Positions 1-12,766 are shown, numbered from the stretch's first letter. The stretch: DNA of 64,000 bases from Lycium barbarum (GCF_019175385.1 NC_083341.1:24932203-24996202); one strand, 5' to 3'. The notes: generated by a model from the sequence alone, not told the origin. Translations and numbers: made by a program.

Positions 1-1506
1 AGAACTTAGGATAAAAAGAGATTTTCAGTGTTAAAAGGGATTCGCACTCGTAACGAAACACTCCAAAGTTTCCTAACCTAAGAGTAAAGGATGACTAATG
101 GAAATAGGCATTGTACAAGTAAAAGAAACTATGAGGACTAAAGGAAGGAGAAGGTGTCAATGAAATAGTTAAAGGAAATTATGTGGCCGCCAACAACAAG
201 GAGAAGGTTAGTGAATCAGTAGGCTTGCCCAAGGGAAAACAAATTGAAATTATAAGACAATAGTTATGTGAAAGATGCAAAGATGTGATCATGAAGAAAA
301 TCGATTTTTTTTAGTTATATATCTATATGTGTGTGCACAAGTTGTAGTATCATAAAGGAAGATGAAGACTCGACGAAAAAATAAAGGAAAGGTGAGGATT
401 TCATGTTAGGAACAAGAGATGACAAAACACTAGAAGGACTATGATGCATAGCTGCGATGTAAACGAGTAGTTAAGGAGAATTACGGAACAAATTCAGTTC
501 TAAGATGAGCTACAATATTCCGAAGCTCAAGAAAGGAAAATCTTAGCACTAGAAGAGATGAAAATTTTAGCAAGAGGAATAAGTATAGGGAGTTCAATGA
601 TCTCCAAAGGAAAGGGAGATAATGTGGCTATGAATAGCAAGACAACAGTGCTACCTAAGATTAGAAAGTACCTCGCAAGTCATGGAGTCACAAGTCACCG
701 GTCATATCAAATGTGAGAGTATATGTTATAGAACCATATAGACAATCGTCTTGATGCAATGGCCGACAAAAATGGTGTAAGAACATCTATAGGGAGTCGA
801 AGAATAACATCGGCTAATTTAAGTCTCAAATGATCACCGGTACAAGAGAATCAGGGACTTAAGAAGAAAGCATACTCGTATCAAAAGGAAGTTATGATTA
901 AGTAGGATTTTATCTTAGTTCCATGTTTATGAGTTTATATTGCAATTATGCTAAAACTAAGGAGAGGAAATTGTAGGAAAAGTTCAGGTATGAATAGGAT
1001 GATATTGTAAGGAATTAAAGAGTTCGACCAAGGAATTAAAAAGGAGATAATGTGGTATGTATATAAGGTCGACGAGTACAAAAAGGGATAATCTAAAATA
1101 GCACCAAGAACCAAGCAAGGAAGAGTGCCATATCTGAACAAGGGAATTTGTCTACTAGTAGAGAAATAAGGAGCAAAGCAAAAGAGTACAACAATTTAGA
1201 GTGCTCATAGACTGGCAGGGAGCCGTAGCAATCATGAGTTAAGACCATCTTAATGGCAACAGGTCCCAGGACAGTAACTAGATATCAGTTGACCACTGAG
1301 TACATACATAAGAACATGAGGATATGGAACTAATGAATGAGTTCGATAGAGAATTGGGAGGATATGAAAGAAGACTAATGAGCCCATAGTATAAGAACAA
1401 AGAGATTAGGAACTAAAGGAGGACAACCATTTCAAGAAACTAATAAAAGCGTCGTAAGCTCGCAAGCTACAACATTCGAGGACGAATGTTCCTAAGGGGG
1501 GAAGGA
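1..1506 (+). mobile_element. Degenerate internal tail of LTR retrotransposon A
   Basis: Purine-rich sequence with no open frame that resembles gag or pol. It belongs to an LTR element because it ends in an imperfect 'attcgaggacgaatgtt' signature at about 1474 followed by a G/A-rich polypurine tract at 1494-1506, the usual layout just before a 3' LTR in Solanaceae gypsy elements. The 5' end lies outside the window. I infer a decayed or non-coding 3' internal region; I could not recognise any protein domain in it. Confidence 0.55.
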
Positions 1507-4272
1507 TGTTTCACCTCGCATTCTCAGAGCATGAGCATGCCACGTACTTCACCATATTAATGGAGTATCGGAGACGTTCCATGAAGGTTTGGAAGGTACA
1601 AGCCATGGGAAGTTCGTAACAATGAAGTAAAGGATGAATTACGATCTCGTAAGTCGTAACCAGGAAGGACAACCTTGAAACCAAAGGACATGAACATTAT
1701 CAAGTATTATTAATGATAAATATCATGTATGGAGAGTTTTAGAAGATTTCGGGACCAAGCAAAGCGAAGAAAATAAGTTTGTCGAAAATTTGGAAAAAAA
1801 AAGTTGGCAGAATTTTGGACAGAATTTTGGATAGAATTTTGGGTCAACTTTGGAGGGGTATATATCCTAGTATATGAGGGGTTTAAGGTGTTTCAAAAGC
1901 CTAAAATGAAGTTCATCGAGTCTAGTTTCCAACGCAACAAACCGTTCGTCAATCCGACATCAGAACAGGGAGTTATGGGTATTTTAAAATGGACAGTCAG
2001 AGGAACCCGAACCTGGGCGGGAATCCGAAAAATCCACTTAAAAAGCCCACTTATATTTTGACTCGGACCAATCCGAATTCGGCACCTACAAAAGGGCCTC
2101 TACACTTCATTTTAGTCATTTTTCTTCAACTCCATAATCCTCTAGAACTCCCCTAACCTCTCCACACCTCTCTAGAATTTTTCACACTTCTCTCTCCACT
2201 ACAAGAATATTCTTGAAGGCTCTCCACCATTCCAAAACATTCTATACCATCACAAAAGAGGATTAAACTCTAAAGCCCCGAGCTAAGTCATGGAGAAGGA
2301 TTGTTCTTGTCTCCACTTAATGTTGTGATAAATTTGGTCTTGGAAAAAGTTGAGTGGGGTGAATTTCTTCTAGTTTAAGGTATGTTATCCATCCTATTTC
2401 TCATGATTAAGTTGATTTGAAGGTTTAGAAAGTCATATAAAAGAAGAGAATCATAGTATAGAAGTTGCAAATTATTAAAGTGAAGATGATGACTATGGAA
2501 TGAATTTGAAAGGAGATTTTGGATTAATTTGAGGTTAAATTGAATATAATTCTTTGATTATGGTATTGTGGATATTGTTATGGTTAGTTGAGAAATTTGG
2601 AAAACATCGTGTGGGATGTTTTATGGAGCCTATTGGTGTTGATAATATTGTTGTGATGTGGGTATTGTTGTTGTTGTCGTTGGTTGTTGGATTGTGATTT
2701 CGGGCTAGGCATATAAACAGGGGAGGTGCTGCCCGAATTTCGGCAGATTCTAAATGGAATTAAATTGAAGGCTTAAGATGAGCGTATGACACTAAGTCTA
2801 ATAATAGTATGAATGATTTATATGTAGATTTATGAGCTTGGAAGGATAAACGTTGAACGACTAAGGTGACCAAAAGGTATGTTAAGGCTCGTCCCTTTCT
2901 TTCAAAGGCATGATTCCTATGGTATGAGTCCATAAATGTTTCCATAACCTCCTTGATTTCAAAAGCTAGAAGTTTATGACTCTTAAAGCTTCTTATGATG
3001 TTAAAAATTAGAGTGTTTTTATGAGGATTATGTTGAGGATGATTTTATGCTTAAAGGTCCCCAATATGATTTCAACGATGATGTGAAAATGTTAAGCTAT
3101 TTCATGATTTTCTGATTAATTTCATTGTTGTTGATCTCACCTTATAAATTGTTCCTTCAAGGTGGGATAAAGCGATAGATTTTAGTTGAACTCCTATGCA
3201 TGCCATTAGTATAATATATATATATATATATAGCTATTTTGTGACATTACAGAGTTTTATTATCTCATTTAGATTATGCACTGCATTCATTTTCATTCTT
3301 TATGCATATATAAGGCACAGTTGACAGGGGGTGACGCTGTGACCTTTATTGTATATATATAAGGCACAGTTGACAGGGGGTGATGCTGTGACCTTTGTTG
3401 TATATATATAAGGCACAGTTGACAGGGGGTGGCTCTGTGACCTTTGTTGTGTGTATATATGGCATAGTTGACAAGGGGTGACGATGTGGCCTTTGTTGTG
3501 ATGTGTATATGTATGGCACAATTGACATGAGGTTAAGCTGTGGCCTTTGTCGTGATGTGTATATGTATGGCACAGTTGACAGGGGGTGACGCTATGGCTT
3601 TTGTTGTGGTGTGTATATATATATGGCACAGTTGGCAGGGGGTGACGTTGTGGCCTTTGTTGTGACATTTCTATGGATATATGTGTTTCTTTGATATAGC
3701 TGTACTGATGCATTTATTTTGCCCATTCATTGACATGTCTCAAATATTTTCTAGGATTTTATGTACATGTTGATTTCATGCCTTACATACTGAGTACACT
3801 ATTCGTATTGACCCCCTTTCTTCGAGGGCTGCGTTTCATGCCCGCAGGTACAGACACTCAGTTTGGTGATCCTCCGATTTAGGACTTCAGCTCAGCTGCT
3901 TGGAGGGCTCTAGTGTTCCGGAGCTCGAGTCGTTTTGGTACAGATCCTTTGACATAGGCTTTGTTATACTACTAGAGGTCTGTAGACATATGTGGGTTGC
4001 GTATATACGGTTTGATCAGCTATGCAGATGTAGTTCGTTTTGGATATTCCCGTGCATAGTGGCAGCCTTATCGGCTTGCATATTTTGTTATGTTTGGTTA
4101 GCTGTGGCTTCTCAAGAGACAGGTTCTTTTTGATGTATGATATGATGAGTTTACAGCGTTCTTTTACAAATTTCCATATTGTTTCCAGTTTTGGTCTAAT
4201 CATATCGAGCAGGTTCGTATACCGGTGTCCAGTTCGAGCACTGGTCATGGCCCATCGGTTTGGGTCATGACA
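1507..4272 (+). mobile_element. 3' LTR of Ty3/gypsy element A (about 2.77 kb)
   Basis: Starts TGTTTCACC directly after the polypurine tract and ends GGGTCATGACA, giving TG...CA ends. It contains a TA-rich stretch (about 3211-3232) and a minisatellite (3313-3665). The sequence immediately after the end is the pol tail of a different gypsy element, so element A appears to be inserted in element B. The target-site duplication cannot be tested because the 5' end is off the window. The 3' end 'GGGTCATGACA' is shared in form with the other gypsy LTRs here. Confidence 0.75.
3313..3665 (+). repeat. Minisatellite in LTR A, 7 copies of 49-56 bp
   Basis: Units starting with GGCACAGTTGACAGGGGGTG occur at about 3313, 3363, 3412, 3461, 3515, 3569 and 3625. 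Each is followed by a 'gacctttgttgt' block and a variable TA/TG-rich spacer, and the spacer accounts for the change from 49 to 56 bp. The reading frame seen on the minus strand across this block is only a product of the repeat. Confidence 0.9.
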
Positions 4273-4816
4273 CCATAAGTCTTGATTGGTGTGCATCTAA
4301 TGTTTTATGTGCCCATGTTGAGAAGGTGTGTGGGAGACTCGTCGTTGGTTTTCCCGACTGATAGCATAATGGCCAATGATAATTTAACTTATGAAGAAGT
4401 TCCAGCGGAGATCCTTAATCGTCAAGTGCGCAAGCTAAGAACGAAAGAAATGGCCTCAATGAAAGTCCTTTGGAGGAGTCAGAAAGCTGAGGAGGCTACG
4501 TAGAAAGCCAAAGAAGACATGAAGTCTAGATATCCCCATCTCTTTGAAGAGTTAGCAGAAAATGTTGAAGGTAATTTATCTTCCCATTTAGATTTCACTC
4601 TATAGTTCCATGTTTTAGTATTTAGTCAGATCGGTGGACACCCAGTCAGTCTTGTTCAGCCAATTCAATAGCTATTCAGTTCAGTATGCTAACCAGTTTA
4701 GTATCCCTTTCAGTTCAATTTTCAGGTGTTCATGTCAATTAGTGTACACATGCCTTAGCAGTCACCCCTTACCAGAATCCATCATTCGAGGATGAATAAT
4801 CCCAAGGGGGAGATAT
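4273..4816 (+). pseudogene. 3' end of Ty3/gypsy pol with chromodomain-like tail (element B)
   Basis: Translation gives the conserved end of a chromovirus polyprotein: a degraded 'VFHVSMLRRC'-type motif (4297-4331), then LTYEEVPAEIL and RQVRKLRTKEM, then VLWRSQ, the chromodomain-like tail of Tekay/Del-type elements. A TAG at 4501-4503 interrupts it, and recognisable sequence continues to about 4560. It is followed by 'attcgaggatgaata' and the polypurine tract AAGGGGGAG (about 4804-4812). Its 5' part has been cut off by element A. Family assignment rests on motif recognition, not a search. Confidence 0.75.
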
Positions 4817-6850
4817 TGTAATACCTCAGACCTTTAACTAAGCTTTGACCATGATTCTACACTTAGAAAATCAGACTGAAGTTTCGGAGCTGGAAACGGG
4901 GAATTTCAGGTCAAGTACGGGTCGTACTTCAAGTGCGGGACGTACTTCAAGTGCGGGACGCATATGGAAGGACGGGACATACTCTTGTCCCGTAATTTGA
5001 CAGGAAAATTAGTTACTCACTGGAATTTGACATTCCAAGTACGGGCCACAAGGTGCGGCCCGTACTTCAAAATTAGGGACGTACCTGGTGCTCATACTTC
5101 ACCAGGGAAATTAACTACTCACTAGAATTATATAATAGAGGTACAGGCCATACCTTGTGGCCCGTACTTCAAAGTATGGGATGTACTTGGAGTCTGTACT
5201 TCGTCCACTCCAATACTCAATATAAATACGCAGACTCAGTCTTATTTTAATATTTTTCAAATTCCTGAACCTTGGAATGACCTGCTCTCCTCCTCTATCA
5301 CCAAGAACACTAAGGTGAGCAATCCTAGCCTATTCCTAGTGGATTCTAACATATATTTATGAACATTAAGCAAGAATTAATTGTTCTTAACCTAGCGTTT
5401 TCGAGAAAACCCATATAAGGGTTCAAGACTTAGGCTTTTGGTATTCTTCTCAAAGTTCAGACCTTTCTTGCAATGTTTGGAGTATATACAAGTATGTGAG
5501 GATAACTATCTACGTTAGGTAATGTTTATGATTCGCACTACGCCTCATTCTACATACTTATCAGTAATTTGACTCAGAATGCAATTTAGTCCTAGTTTCT
5601 TGAATAGTTGTAGAACTGCTACCTTTTAGGGTTATAGTTTCATAATTTGTTCATGGTGATCATTTTGAATATCATGAATTCAGTACATAATTATTATAGA
5701 CTTGTGTATTGACATCACATGAGTCTCTGTCAGTGTATAATCAGTTACTGGCTTAAGTTTCATAATCAGGAACAATTATCATGCTATCAGCCACTACAAG
5801 AAAGTATAGAAATCGCAACAAAAAAATTTATATTTGGCAACAACTTAGTTTTATTGTTGGCAAATGATTTTTTTGTTGCCAAAGAATTTAATTTTGTTGC
5901 CATAGTATTGATTATTGTTGCAAAAAGTACTTTTGGCAACCAAAAAAAAAAAATATTGCACGTTGTTGCAATAACAGCCGTTGGGAAAAGTTCATGCAAC
6001 AAAATATTTTTTTTGTTTCCAAAAGTACTTTTTGCAACAATAATCAATCTATGACAACAAAAAAAAAATTGTTGCCAAATATAATTTTTCTTGTTGTGAG
6101 CTATAGCCAGTCTCAGTCTTATAAATTTTTTAATGTTGAACACTTGTATCTGTATTTCTGCACCCTAGGCCACAGTTTATGCATACATATTGCTTGGGCC
6201 TGAGGCCACAATTTTTGTGCATATTATTTGGGCCCTAGGTCACAGTTTATATTTACAGTTATACAAGTGATTCTTCTTTCAGAACGGGGAGTACTTCAGA
6301 TTCTTACTTTCCTGTTTAGTTCAGTTTCAGTTTCAGTATTTATATTTCTTCTTTCAGTTGCTTTACATACCAGTACAATTCAAATGTGCTGATGTCTCTT
6401 TTATTGCTTGGGGGCCTTCATCTCGCGATGCAGGCAACGATATACAGGTTGATGATTCAGCTAGCTAGGACTACTCGTATCAGCTGCTTGGTGAGCCCCA
6501 ATTCCTCCAAGGCATTATCCTGCTTTCAGTCTTACCAGTTTCAAACAATTATCTTTTCAGTATTCTTTAGAAGCTTCATAGACATAGTTCAATCAGTCAG
6601 ATATTAGCAGTCTTTTATATATTAGCCTTGTTGGCTATTTATTCAAATGTTTCAGATTTAAACCAGTATATCCGCATTTAATATATTTTCAGTCAGTCTC
6701 TTAGTAGATCAGTATGTGTTAGTCTTATTTCCTTAATATTGCATATTTTGATATCACTTGTTGATTCAGCCAGCCTATGGGCTCGCTCGGACACATGTAG
6801 TTAGGCACCAAGTGTCGTTTTATGCTTAGGCCATGGTTCGGGGTGTGACA
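4817..6850 (+). mobile_element. 3' LTR of Ty3/gypsy element B, with a CACTA MITE inside
   Basis: Begins TGTAATACC after the polypurine tract and ends GGGGTGTGACA. It spans 2034 bp, or about 1.72 kb without the 307-bp MITE and its extra AGC. The U3 part (4915-5210) is a run of diverged GC-richer repeats built on 'cgtacttcaagtgcggg'. A TATA-like CAATATAAATACGC follows at 5218-5231. The following five bases are GTTAC; the matching 5' flank is not in the window. Confidence 0.75.
5792..6098 (+). mobile_element. CACTA-type MITE (307 bp, AGC duplication)
   Basis: Terminal inverted repeats CACTACAAGAAA at the left and TTCTTGTTGTG at the right (reverse complement CACAACAAGAA). It is flanked by the direct repeat AGC at 5789-5791 and 6099-6101, the 3-bp target duplication expected for CACTA transposons. 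The interior is largely self-complementary ('gcaaaaagtacttttggcaac' type blocks), which also produces open frames on both strands that are not genes. Confidence 0.88.
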
Positions 6851-7084
6851 GTTACGTGGCCAAGCTCGAGTAGATTACACATGACTTGCTATGTAACCAA
6901 GATGTGTCCAATTGGCATATTTTGGGCATAATTCAAGTGTTCAACTCGTAAAATCCCTCATATAGGTGTCTAAATAGAACACTCAGACAAGTTCAAGGGT
7001 ATATCTATGTGTTACATGTAAATGTATGTATTGTCACCATGTTAAGCCTAATGACACAGTGATTACCATTGTGGATGAGAGATT
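6851..7084. other. Short unassigned segment between LTR B and the copia element
   Basis: No coding potential or repeat signature was recognised. It ends with AGATT (7080-7084), one side of the probable copia target duplication. Confidence 0.5.
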
Positions 7085-7317
7085 TGTTGAAGCACAAAAG
7101 TCTAAGTCACAAGCTAGTAAGGTTAGTTTAGTAATTTTCCCCTAATGTAGTTATGTAACTAATTGGTCCATTAGTTAGTGAAGTATACAATTAGTTGTTA
7201 AGCCTAGAACTAATCATAGCTTAGCTATATATGTTGAAGCTCTTCTATGTGAAAATTGATTCATTCAGTTTTCTTTATCTGAATAAGATCAAATACTTTT
7301 TCTCCCAATTATCTTCA
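7085..7317 (+). repeat. 5' LTR of the copia element (233 bp)
   Basis: Starts TGTTGAAGC and ends TTATCTTCA, and matches 25716-25947 nearly throughout. A TATA-like 'tagctatatat' lies at about 7222-7232. Confidence 0.9.
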
Positions 7318-7329
7318 TGGTATCAGAGC
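7318..7329 (+). other. Primer-binding site of the copia element
   Basis: TGGTATCAGAGC directly after the LTR end, complementary to the 3' end of initiator tRNA-Met, the standard plant copia primer. Confidence 0.9.
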
Positions 7330-7440
7330 GATCTTAACTACGTTTCTTGGTTGAGAAGAGCTCTATTGATTAGCTATCACGAAAAGAATATAAGTTGATT
7401 GTCAAAAAAGTTCAATTCGTCACATTAACAGATATCTGAA

Positions 7441-8735
7441 ATGGGGACGATTGAGGAACATGTTAAAATCAATCTTCAACAAAATATTAACAATAATACA
7501 AATGATCTGAATTAGAATGTAAATCTTGGAGTGAATTATAACAATATACTCCAACCGCAGAATCTGAAGTTAGGGCCAATTCTGAAAATGGCTCAAATTC
7601 TGGATCAATTCCTGGTGGTCAAGGTGTTGGTTACAATCACCCTCTATTTATTAGCCCAACTGATGTAGGTGGAATTATTATAATTACCTTTCAATTGACT
7701 GGAACATGAAACTATACTGTTTGGTTTCGTTCTATGAGGATTGCACAGTTGGGTAGGAATGAAACAGGGATAGTCGGTTGGTCATATCCAAAAGAAAGTT
7801 TTGGGGAAGAACTGTGGTACCATTGGGAAAGGGTAAATGCTACAGTTCTTTCTTGGTTAAATAACTCAATCTCACAATATTTGTTAGGATGAGTTATTTT
7901 TGGATCAAGTGCCCATGACGTGTGGGAAGATCTTAGGAAATGGTTCAATCTTATTGATAGTTCAAGAACCTTCAATTTACATAAAGAAATTGCTACCTTG
8001 AACCAGGTTGCTTCTACTGTTGCTGCTTATTTTAATAGGCTTAAAAATCTGTGGGCTAAATCTAAAGCTTTGGTTCCTTCACCAGGGTATAAATACGAAA
8101 AGTCTAAAGATTTTGTGGTATTTTTATAAAGACAAAAATTGTATCAGTTCTTGATGGGTCTCGATGACTCATACTTACAAATAAGAAGTCATATCTTGAT
8201 GATGAATCCTCTTCCCAACACCAATCAGGCATATGTCATGATAGTTAGGGATAAGGGACAAAAGGTTGTTTGTTCAAGTTCTGGTGTGAATAATGGTGCT
8301 ATTGGTATGAATACTATTTCAACTAGTGAACATCTTGAATCTATTTCTATGTATTCCAAAACTGGTGGTATCCAAAGTTCAAGAAAAATTATAATGTTAT
8401 CTGTGAATTCTGTTAATGTAATGGACATACAAAAGAAAGTTGTTACAAATTGGTTGGATATCCACCTAATTTCAATTATAAGAGAAACCATATGGTACTA
8501 ATGGAGCATCTTACAATGTGATATGTAAGGCTTAGACAGCATGCTATAGCAATAATAGAAAAGGACAACAAGTCACGAATTTCAACTATGGAACAAATAC
8601 TAATGTCACGAATGCTGGTAGTTCCGGTGCAAGTCGTCAAGTAAATTGTGCAACAAATGGTTATCAAAGGCTTGACAACTTTGCTAAACAATTACAAGGA
8701 TGCACTTATACTCATGATCAATACAATCAAATACT
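7441..8735 (+). pseudogene. Copia gag (UBN2-type) pseudogene
   Basis: Begins with an ATG at 7441 (MGTIEEHVK) and soon meets a TAG at 7513-7515. Across frames the gag domain is recognisable: 'YTVWFRSMRIAQLGRN' (about 7715), 'SAHDVWEDLRKWF' (about 7909), 'FNRLKNLWAKSKAL' and 'FLMGLDDSYLQIRSHIL' (8145-8195). Several stops and frameshifts separate these blocks. No intact zinc knuckle was found. Dead gene. Confidence 0.8.
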
Positions 8736-8739
8736 TCAC

Positions 8740-9897
8740 ATGCTACAGGAATCATCATCTGTGAATGGTAACGAGTCTGCAAATGCAACAAGTAAAGCTC
8801 TTTTAGTTACAGAAAATGGTGAAATCTGGGTAATAGATACATGTGCTACTAACCAGATGGTATCTAAGATTGGTACGCTGTCTCAAGGGTCAATAGTTAA
8901 GTTTGATAATCCAAATAAAGTGTCTCTACCTAATGATGTTATTGTACAAGTTACACTTAATGGGAATAATTCAAGTTCAGCTAGAAGTATAATTACTAAT
9001 GTCTTTCATGTGCCACAGTTTAAGTATAACTTAATGTTTGTTAGTAAGATTACAAAGGAGTTAGGGTGCTCAATTACATTCTTCCCTCACTTTTGTGTTT
9101 TCCAAGAACTCTGTAGTGGCAAGGTGAGGGAGATTGGTAAGGAGGAAGGAGGGTTATACCTACTACTCAGACAATTGACTGTAGATTCTGGAAAGTCAAC
9201 CTCATTTGCTATGAAAGGCACCTCAAAGATTCAAGAAGAGAATAATCATGTAGACATTAGGTTGTGGCATATGAGACTATGACATGTATCATCAGTTGTA
9301 TTGAGCAAGTTTTTAAGTGTGAATAAGCTGAATATCAACAAAGAAGTTGATAAGTGTGTAGTTTGTGCATTAGCTAAGCAGAAAAGACTCGGTTTTCCAT
9401 CTAATAGTATAAAAATTGTTAATTATTTTGATTTGATTCATGTAGATTTGTAGGGCCCTTACAGACATGTTACATATGATGGAAATAAATACTCCATTAC
9501 TATAGTTAATGATCTTACTAGAATGACATGGATTTTCTTGTTAAAGAACAAATCTAATGTATGCGTTTCACTTCAGCATTCCATTAGTTTTGTCAAAACA
9601 CAGTTTAATAAAATTGTAAGAACAGACAATGGCACTGAATTTTTAAATAGTGTATGTAATGATTTGTTCTAAAATATGGGAATTGTGCATCAGAAGTCAT
9701 GTGCTTATACCCCTCAGCAAAATGGAGTAGCCGAGAGGAAGCACAGACATATATTAAAAATAACAAGAGACATAAGATTTCAAGAAAAAATTTCGATCAG
9801 ATTTTTGGGACACTATGTCCTTATTGCTGTGTATCTTAATTATGTGATATACAGTCAATCACCATATGAAAGGTTGTATGGTAAGAACCCATGGTAA
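8740..9897 (+). pseudogene. Copia protease and integrase pseudogene
   Basis: 8740-9282 is open and holds the protease motif, here 'WVIDTCATNQM': the catalytic Asp is present, but the usual D-S/T-G-A reads D-T-C-A, so the active site is altered. It continues into the pre-integrase 'LWHMRL' before a TGA at 9280-9282. The integrase core follows in pieces: 'FDLIHVDL' (about 9430), 'VRTDNGTEFL' (about 9618) and 'TPQQNGVAERKHRHIL' (about 9710). Stops occur at about 9451 and 9670. The D-D-E residues are still visible, but the frame is broken. Confidence 0.85.
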
Positions 9898-10139
9898 CAC
9901 ATTCAAGAGTATTGGAGTGTTTGTGTTTTGCCAAAATATTATCAGAAAATGACAAACTCATGCACATGTCTAGAACTTCAATACATATGGGGTATTCTGA
10001 AACTCAGAAAGGTTATATACTGTTTTCTATAAATCACAAAATATTCTTTGTGAGTATAGATGTAATAGTTAAACAAAATGTGTTTCCATTTGCTAACACT
10101 AACAATGCAGCAGACAAGTCTATCTTTGTTGACAACTTG

Positions 10140-10924
10140 TAGGACTTAGGGTCACTATATGAGTATCATACTCAAGTGTCAGTGCCCATTAGACAGAATC
10201 AACACATACAACTGACATAAATCAAACTCAAAGAACTAATTTGAAAAATGCGCATGTTAACTCACCTGATGCTGAACACACACAACAATTTGGATCAACT
10301 GATGCTGAAACTACATAACAAATAGAACTTCCACTACTGGATCAATGGGAAAATGATCATATACATGCTCAGATCGATAATCATCCAGTACAGGCTCATG
10401 TTGAAGATAATCCTGCACTAGTTCAAGTCAATGTTCATGATCAACCTCATGCTGAAAGTAGGAAGTCAAACAGAGGGAAAGCCCTCCTATATGGATAAAG
10501 TATTTTGTGTCATTAAATGTCAATGTAGGAGTAAACTATCCATTGTGCCATTACATTAGCTATGATAAGCTTTCACCAACCTATCAAACTTACATTGCAG
10601 CTACTTCAGATTTCATAGAACCAAATTCTTAGGCTGAAACAATTAAGAATCCAAGATAGGAAGAGGCTGTGAACACTGAGATACAAACACTAGAAGGGAA
10701 TAACACTTGGAGAGTTGTGGACTTACATAAGGAAAAATTCCCATAGGATGACAATGGATAAAATCACATAAAAGGCTTCTAGAGAAGTGTAGAGGATCAA
10801 AGCAACGATTGTAGCTAAAGGATATAGCCAAAAAGAAGGTATAGAGTACAAGGAGATATTCTCTCCTGTGGTTAAAATGGTTAGAGTTAGAATAGTGTTG
10901 GCTTTGGCAGCTTCAAGACAATGG
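10140..10924 (+). pseudogene. Copia reverse transcriptase, N-terminal half (pseudogene)
   Basis: Recognisable blocks are 'KLSPTYQTYIAA' (about 10567), 'EEAVNTEIQTLEGNNTW' (about 10662) and the frame leading to 'LALAASRQWHI' at about 10895-10929. Multiple stops and frameshifts interrupt it. The reading is cut by an insertion at 10930 and resumes at 22761. Confidence 0.75.
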
Positions 10925-11082
10925 CATATTGTAACACTCTGTAAATATGAGTTAGCTGCAAATGTGTTAAATGAGTATTTTTGGGATAATTTATCTATAT
11001 GAAGTCCTACCGGGAAGATTTTGGGGGAAATATTTGCTTAAGGTCAAGATGAACAGTAAGGTGCATAAGATCCGATAGAATC

Positions 11083-12762
11083 AGTTACACCCCGTATTTT
11101 ATACGTTGAGTTTTGCCGTAAGATAGCCGATGTGAAGTTAGTGAGTGAAGTTATTATCACGGTCATAAGAGATTCTACATGATTATTCCACGTATACGGG
11201 AGTTTAAGTTATGCGCAACAAGTATCGGGAAGATTAGAGGCTGAATGAACCAAAGAAACTAAATGGGACAACTGGGCAAATTGACGGTTGCAATAGATGG
11301 ACCATCGAATGGTCGACGGACCGTCAATCTGCACCATCAAATTGTTCTCTATGAATCAGAGGCTGCCACCATTCAACGGTTGCAAGATCAAGTGAAAATC
11401 AAGCTTTGGAACCCTAATCTAGCTCATGGATGATGATGGTCCTTGCTTTTAGTTAAAGTTGTGGTAGTTTAGGTTTGAAAACAAGATAGGGTGAGTTGAA
11501 TCTCTTAGAGAATAAGGTAAGCTCTTCCTTTATTTCTTATATTGGGTTGATTTGGAGGTTAGTAAGACTTAAAGGTGAAGGAAATTGTGGTAAGGAAAGT
11601 TATGAGGCATTGTGTTGTAGTTGTTAATTATGAATGGAATTTGGAAGTAAGTTTTGGTCTAAATTAGGTGTAAATTTTATATAATTTCTTAAATATGCAA
11701 TTGCTGACATTGTTGTTGGTATTTGGGTGTTGTTTGGAGAATTGGTAGAAGTAAAAGATATAAAAGAAATGCTGCCCGATTTTCATTATTGATTTTATTC
11801 ATTGATGTTAATCTCATCTTATGGTTGTTGTTCCTTCAAGGTGAGATATGCCCATGATGATAGTTCTATAATGACAATCGGAGGTTTACCGACCTTACGT
11901 CACTACGATAGATTTATAGCTTTTATTTGGGCTCTCATGCATGCTTTATATATATGTATGTATTTTCTCACACCGCACCGCGCTATAATAGGTCAGGCTA
12001 GGTCAGGCAGACACGTAGATGTGCACACCACTACAGTGGGCAGGTTATGATGTTACCCCAGACGTGGGATGATAATGATAACACCGAGCATAAATGGCCT
12101 GGCAGGGTACTATATATATATGTATGTATAAAAATATATTTTTTTAAATGCTAAGCATGTATGAGATTCCCCTTAAGAGGCACTCAGAGGTACAGATTGA
12201 TCTCTTCATCTAATGTTTTCTTCATACTTTTGTAATTCTGTTATTCATGCCTTACATACTCGGTACATTATTCGTACCGACCTCCTTTTGTTTATGGATG
12301 CTGCGTTCATGCTCGCAGGTAGACAGGGAGGCGGACCAGACCCTTAGGCTGCTTCATCAACGATTGTACAGGAGCGCTCCTTTTGTTCCGGAGCAGTGAT
12401 TCAGCTGGTATTATTCTTTTGTGCACATATATGGGCATAGCGGGGTCCTATCCCTTCTTTATGATGTTATGCACTCCATGTAGAGGCTTGTAGACAAATG
12501 TATATAGTTAGATGTTCTATAACCTCATCGGTTCTCATTTTTGTATATCATTTTGGCAGCCTTGTCGGCTTGCTTATATGGGTATAGTTGATGATGATTA
12601 TATAGATGTGCATATATCTTTTGGACTTGTGTCTCTCGTAGATTATGATATTTATAAGTTATCCTTGTGGTCCATCTAGATATGATTATGAGTTGTATGT
12701 TAAGAGGTGCTCGGTAGGTTAGCTCCGGGTGCTCGTCATGGCCCTCTGGTTGGGTCGTGACA
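11083..12762 (+). repeat. 5' LTR of the nested gypsy element, internally deleted
   Basis: It is 415 bp shorter than the 3' copy. By comparison, about 159 bp (matching 18281-18439) is missing at 11386/11387 and about 296 bp (matching 18844-19139) at 11790/11791. The second junction has ATTATT at both edges of the missing segment, which suggests microhomology deletion. The first deletion removes the TATA box. Confidence 0.85.
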
Positions 12763-12766
12763 AAAG

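Noticed and set aside
3313..3665. CRISPR-like regular repeat-spacer pattern
   Set aside because: Spacers are similar to each other (TA/TG-rich), it lies in a plant LTR, and there are no cas genes. It is a minisatellite.
3300..3713. Minus-strand open frame with repeated H/T/Y-rich peptide
   Set aside because: It is the translation of the 49-56 bp minisatellite in LTR A; no gene signals.
5719..6203. Three overlapping open frames on both strands
   Set aside because: All arise from the palindromic interior of the CACTA MITE.
10643..10831. Minus-strand open frame opposite copia RT
   Set aside because: Shadow of the decayed copia reverse transcriptase on the other strand.
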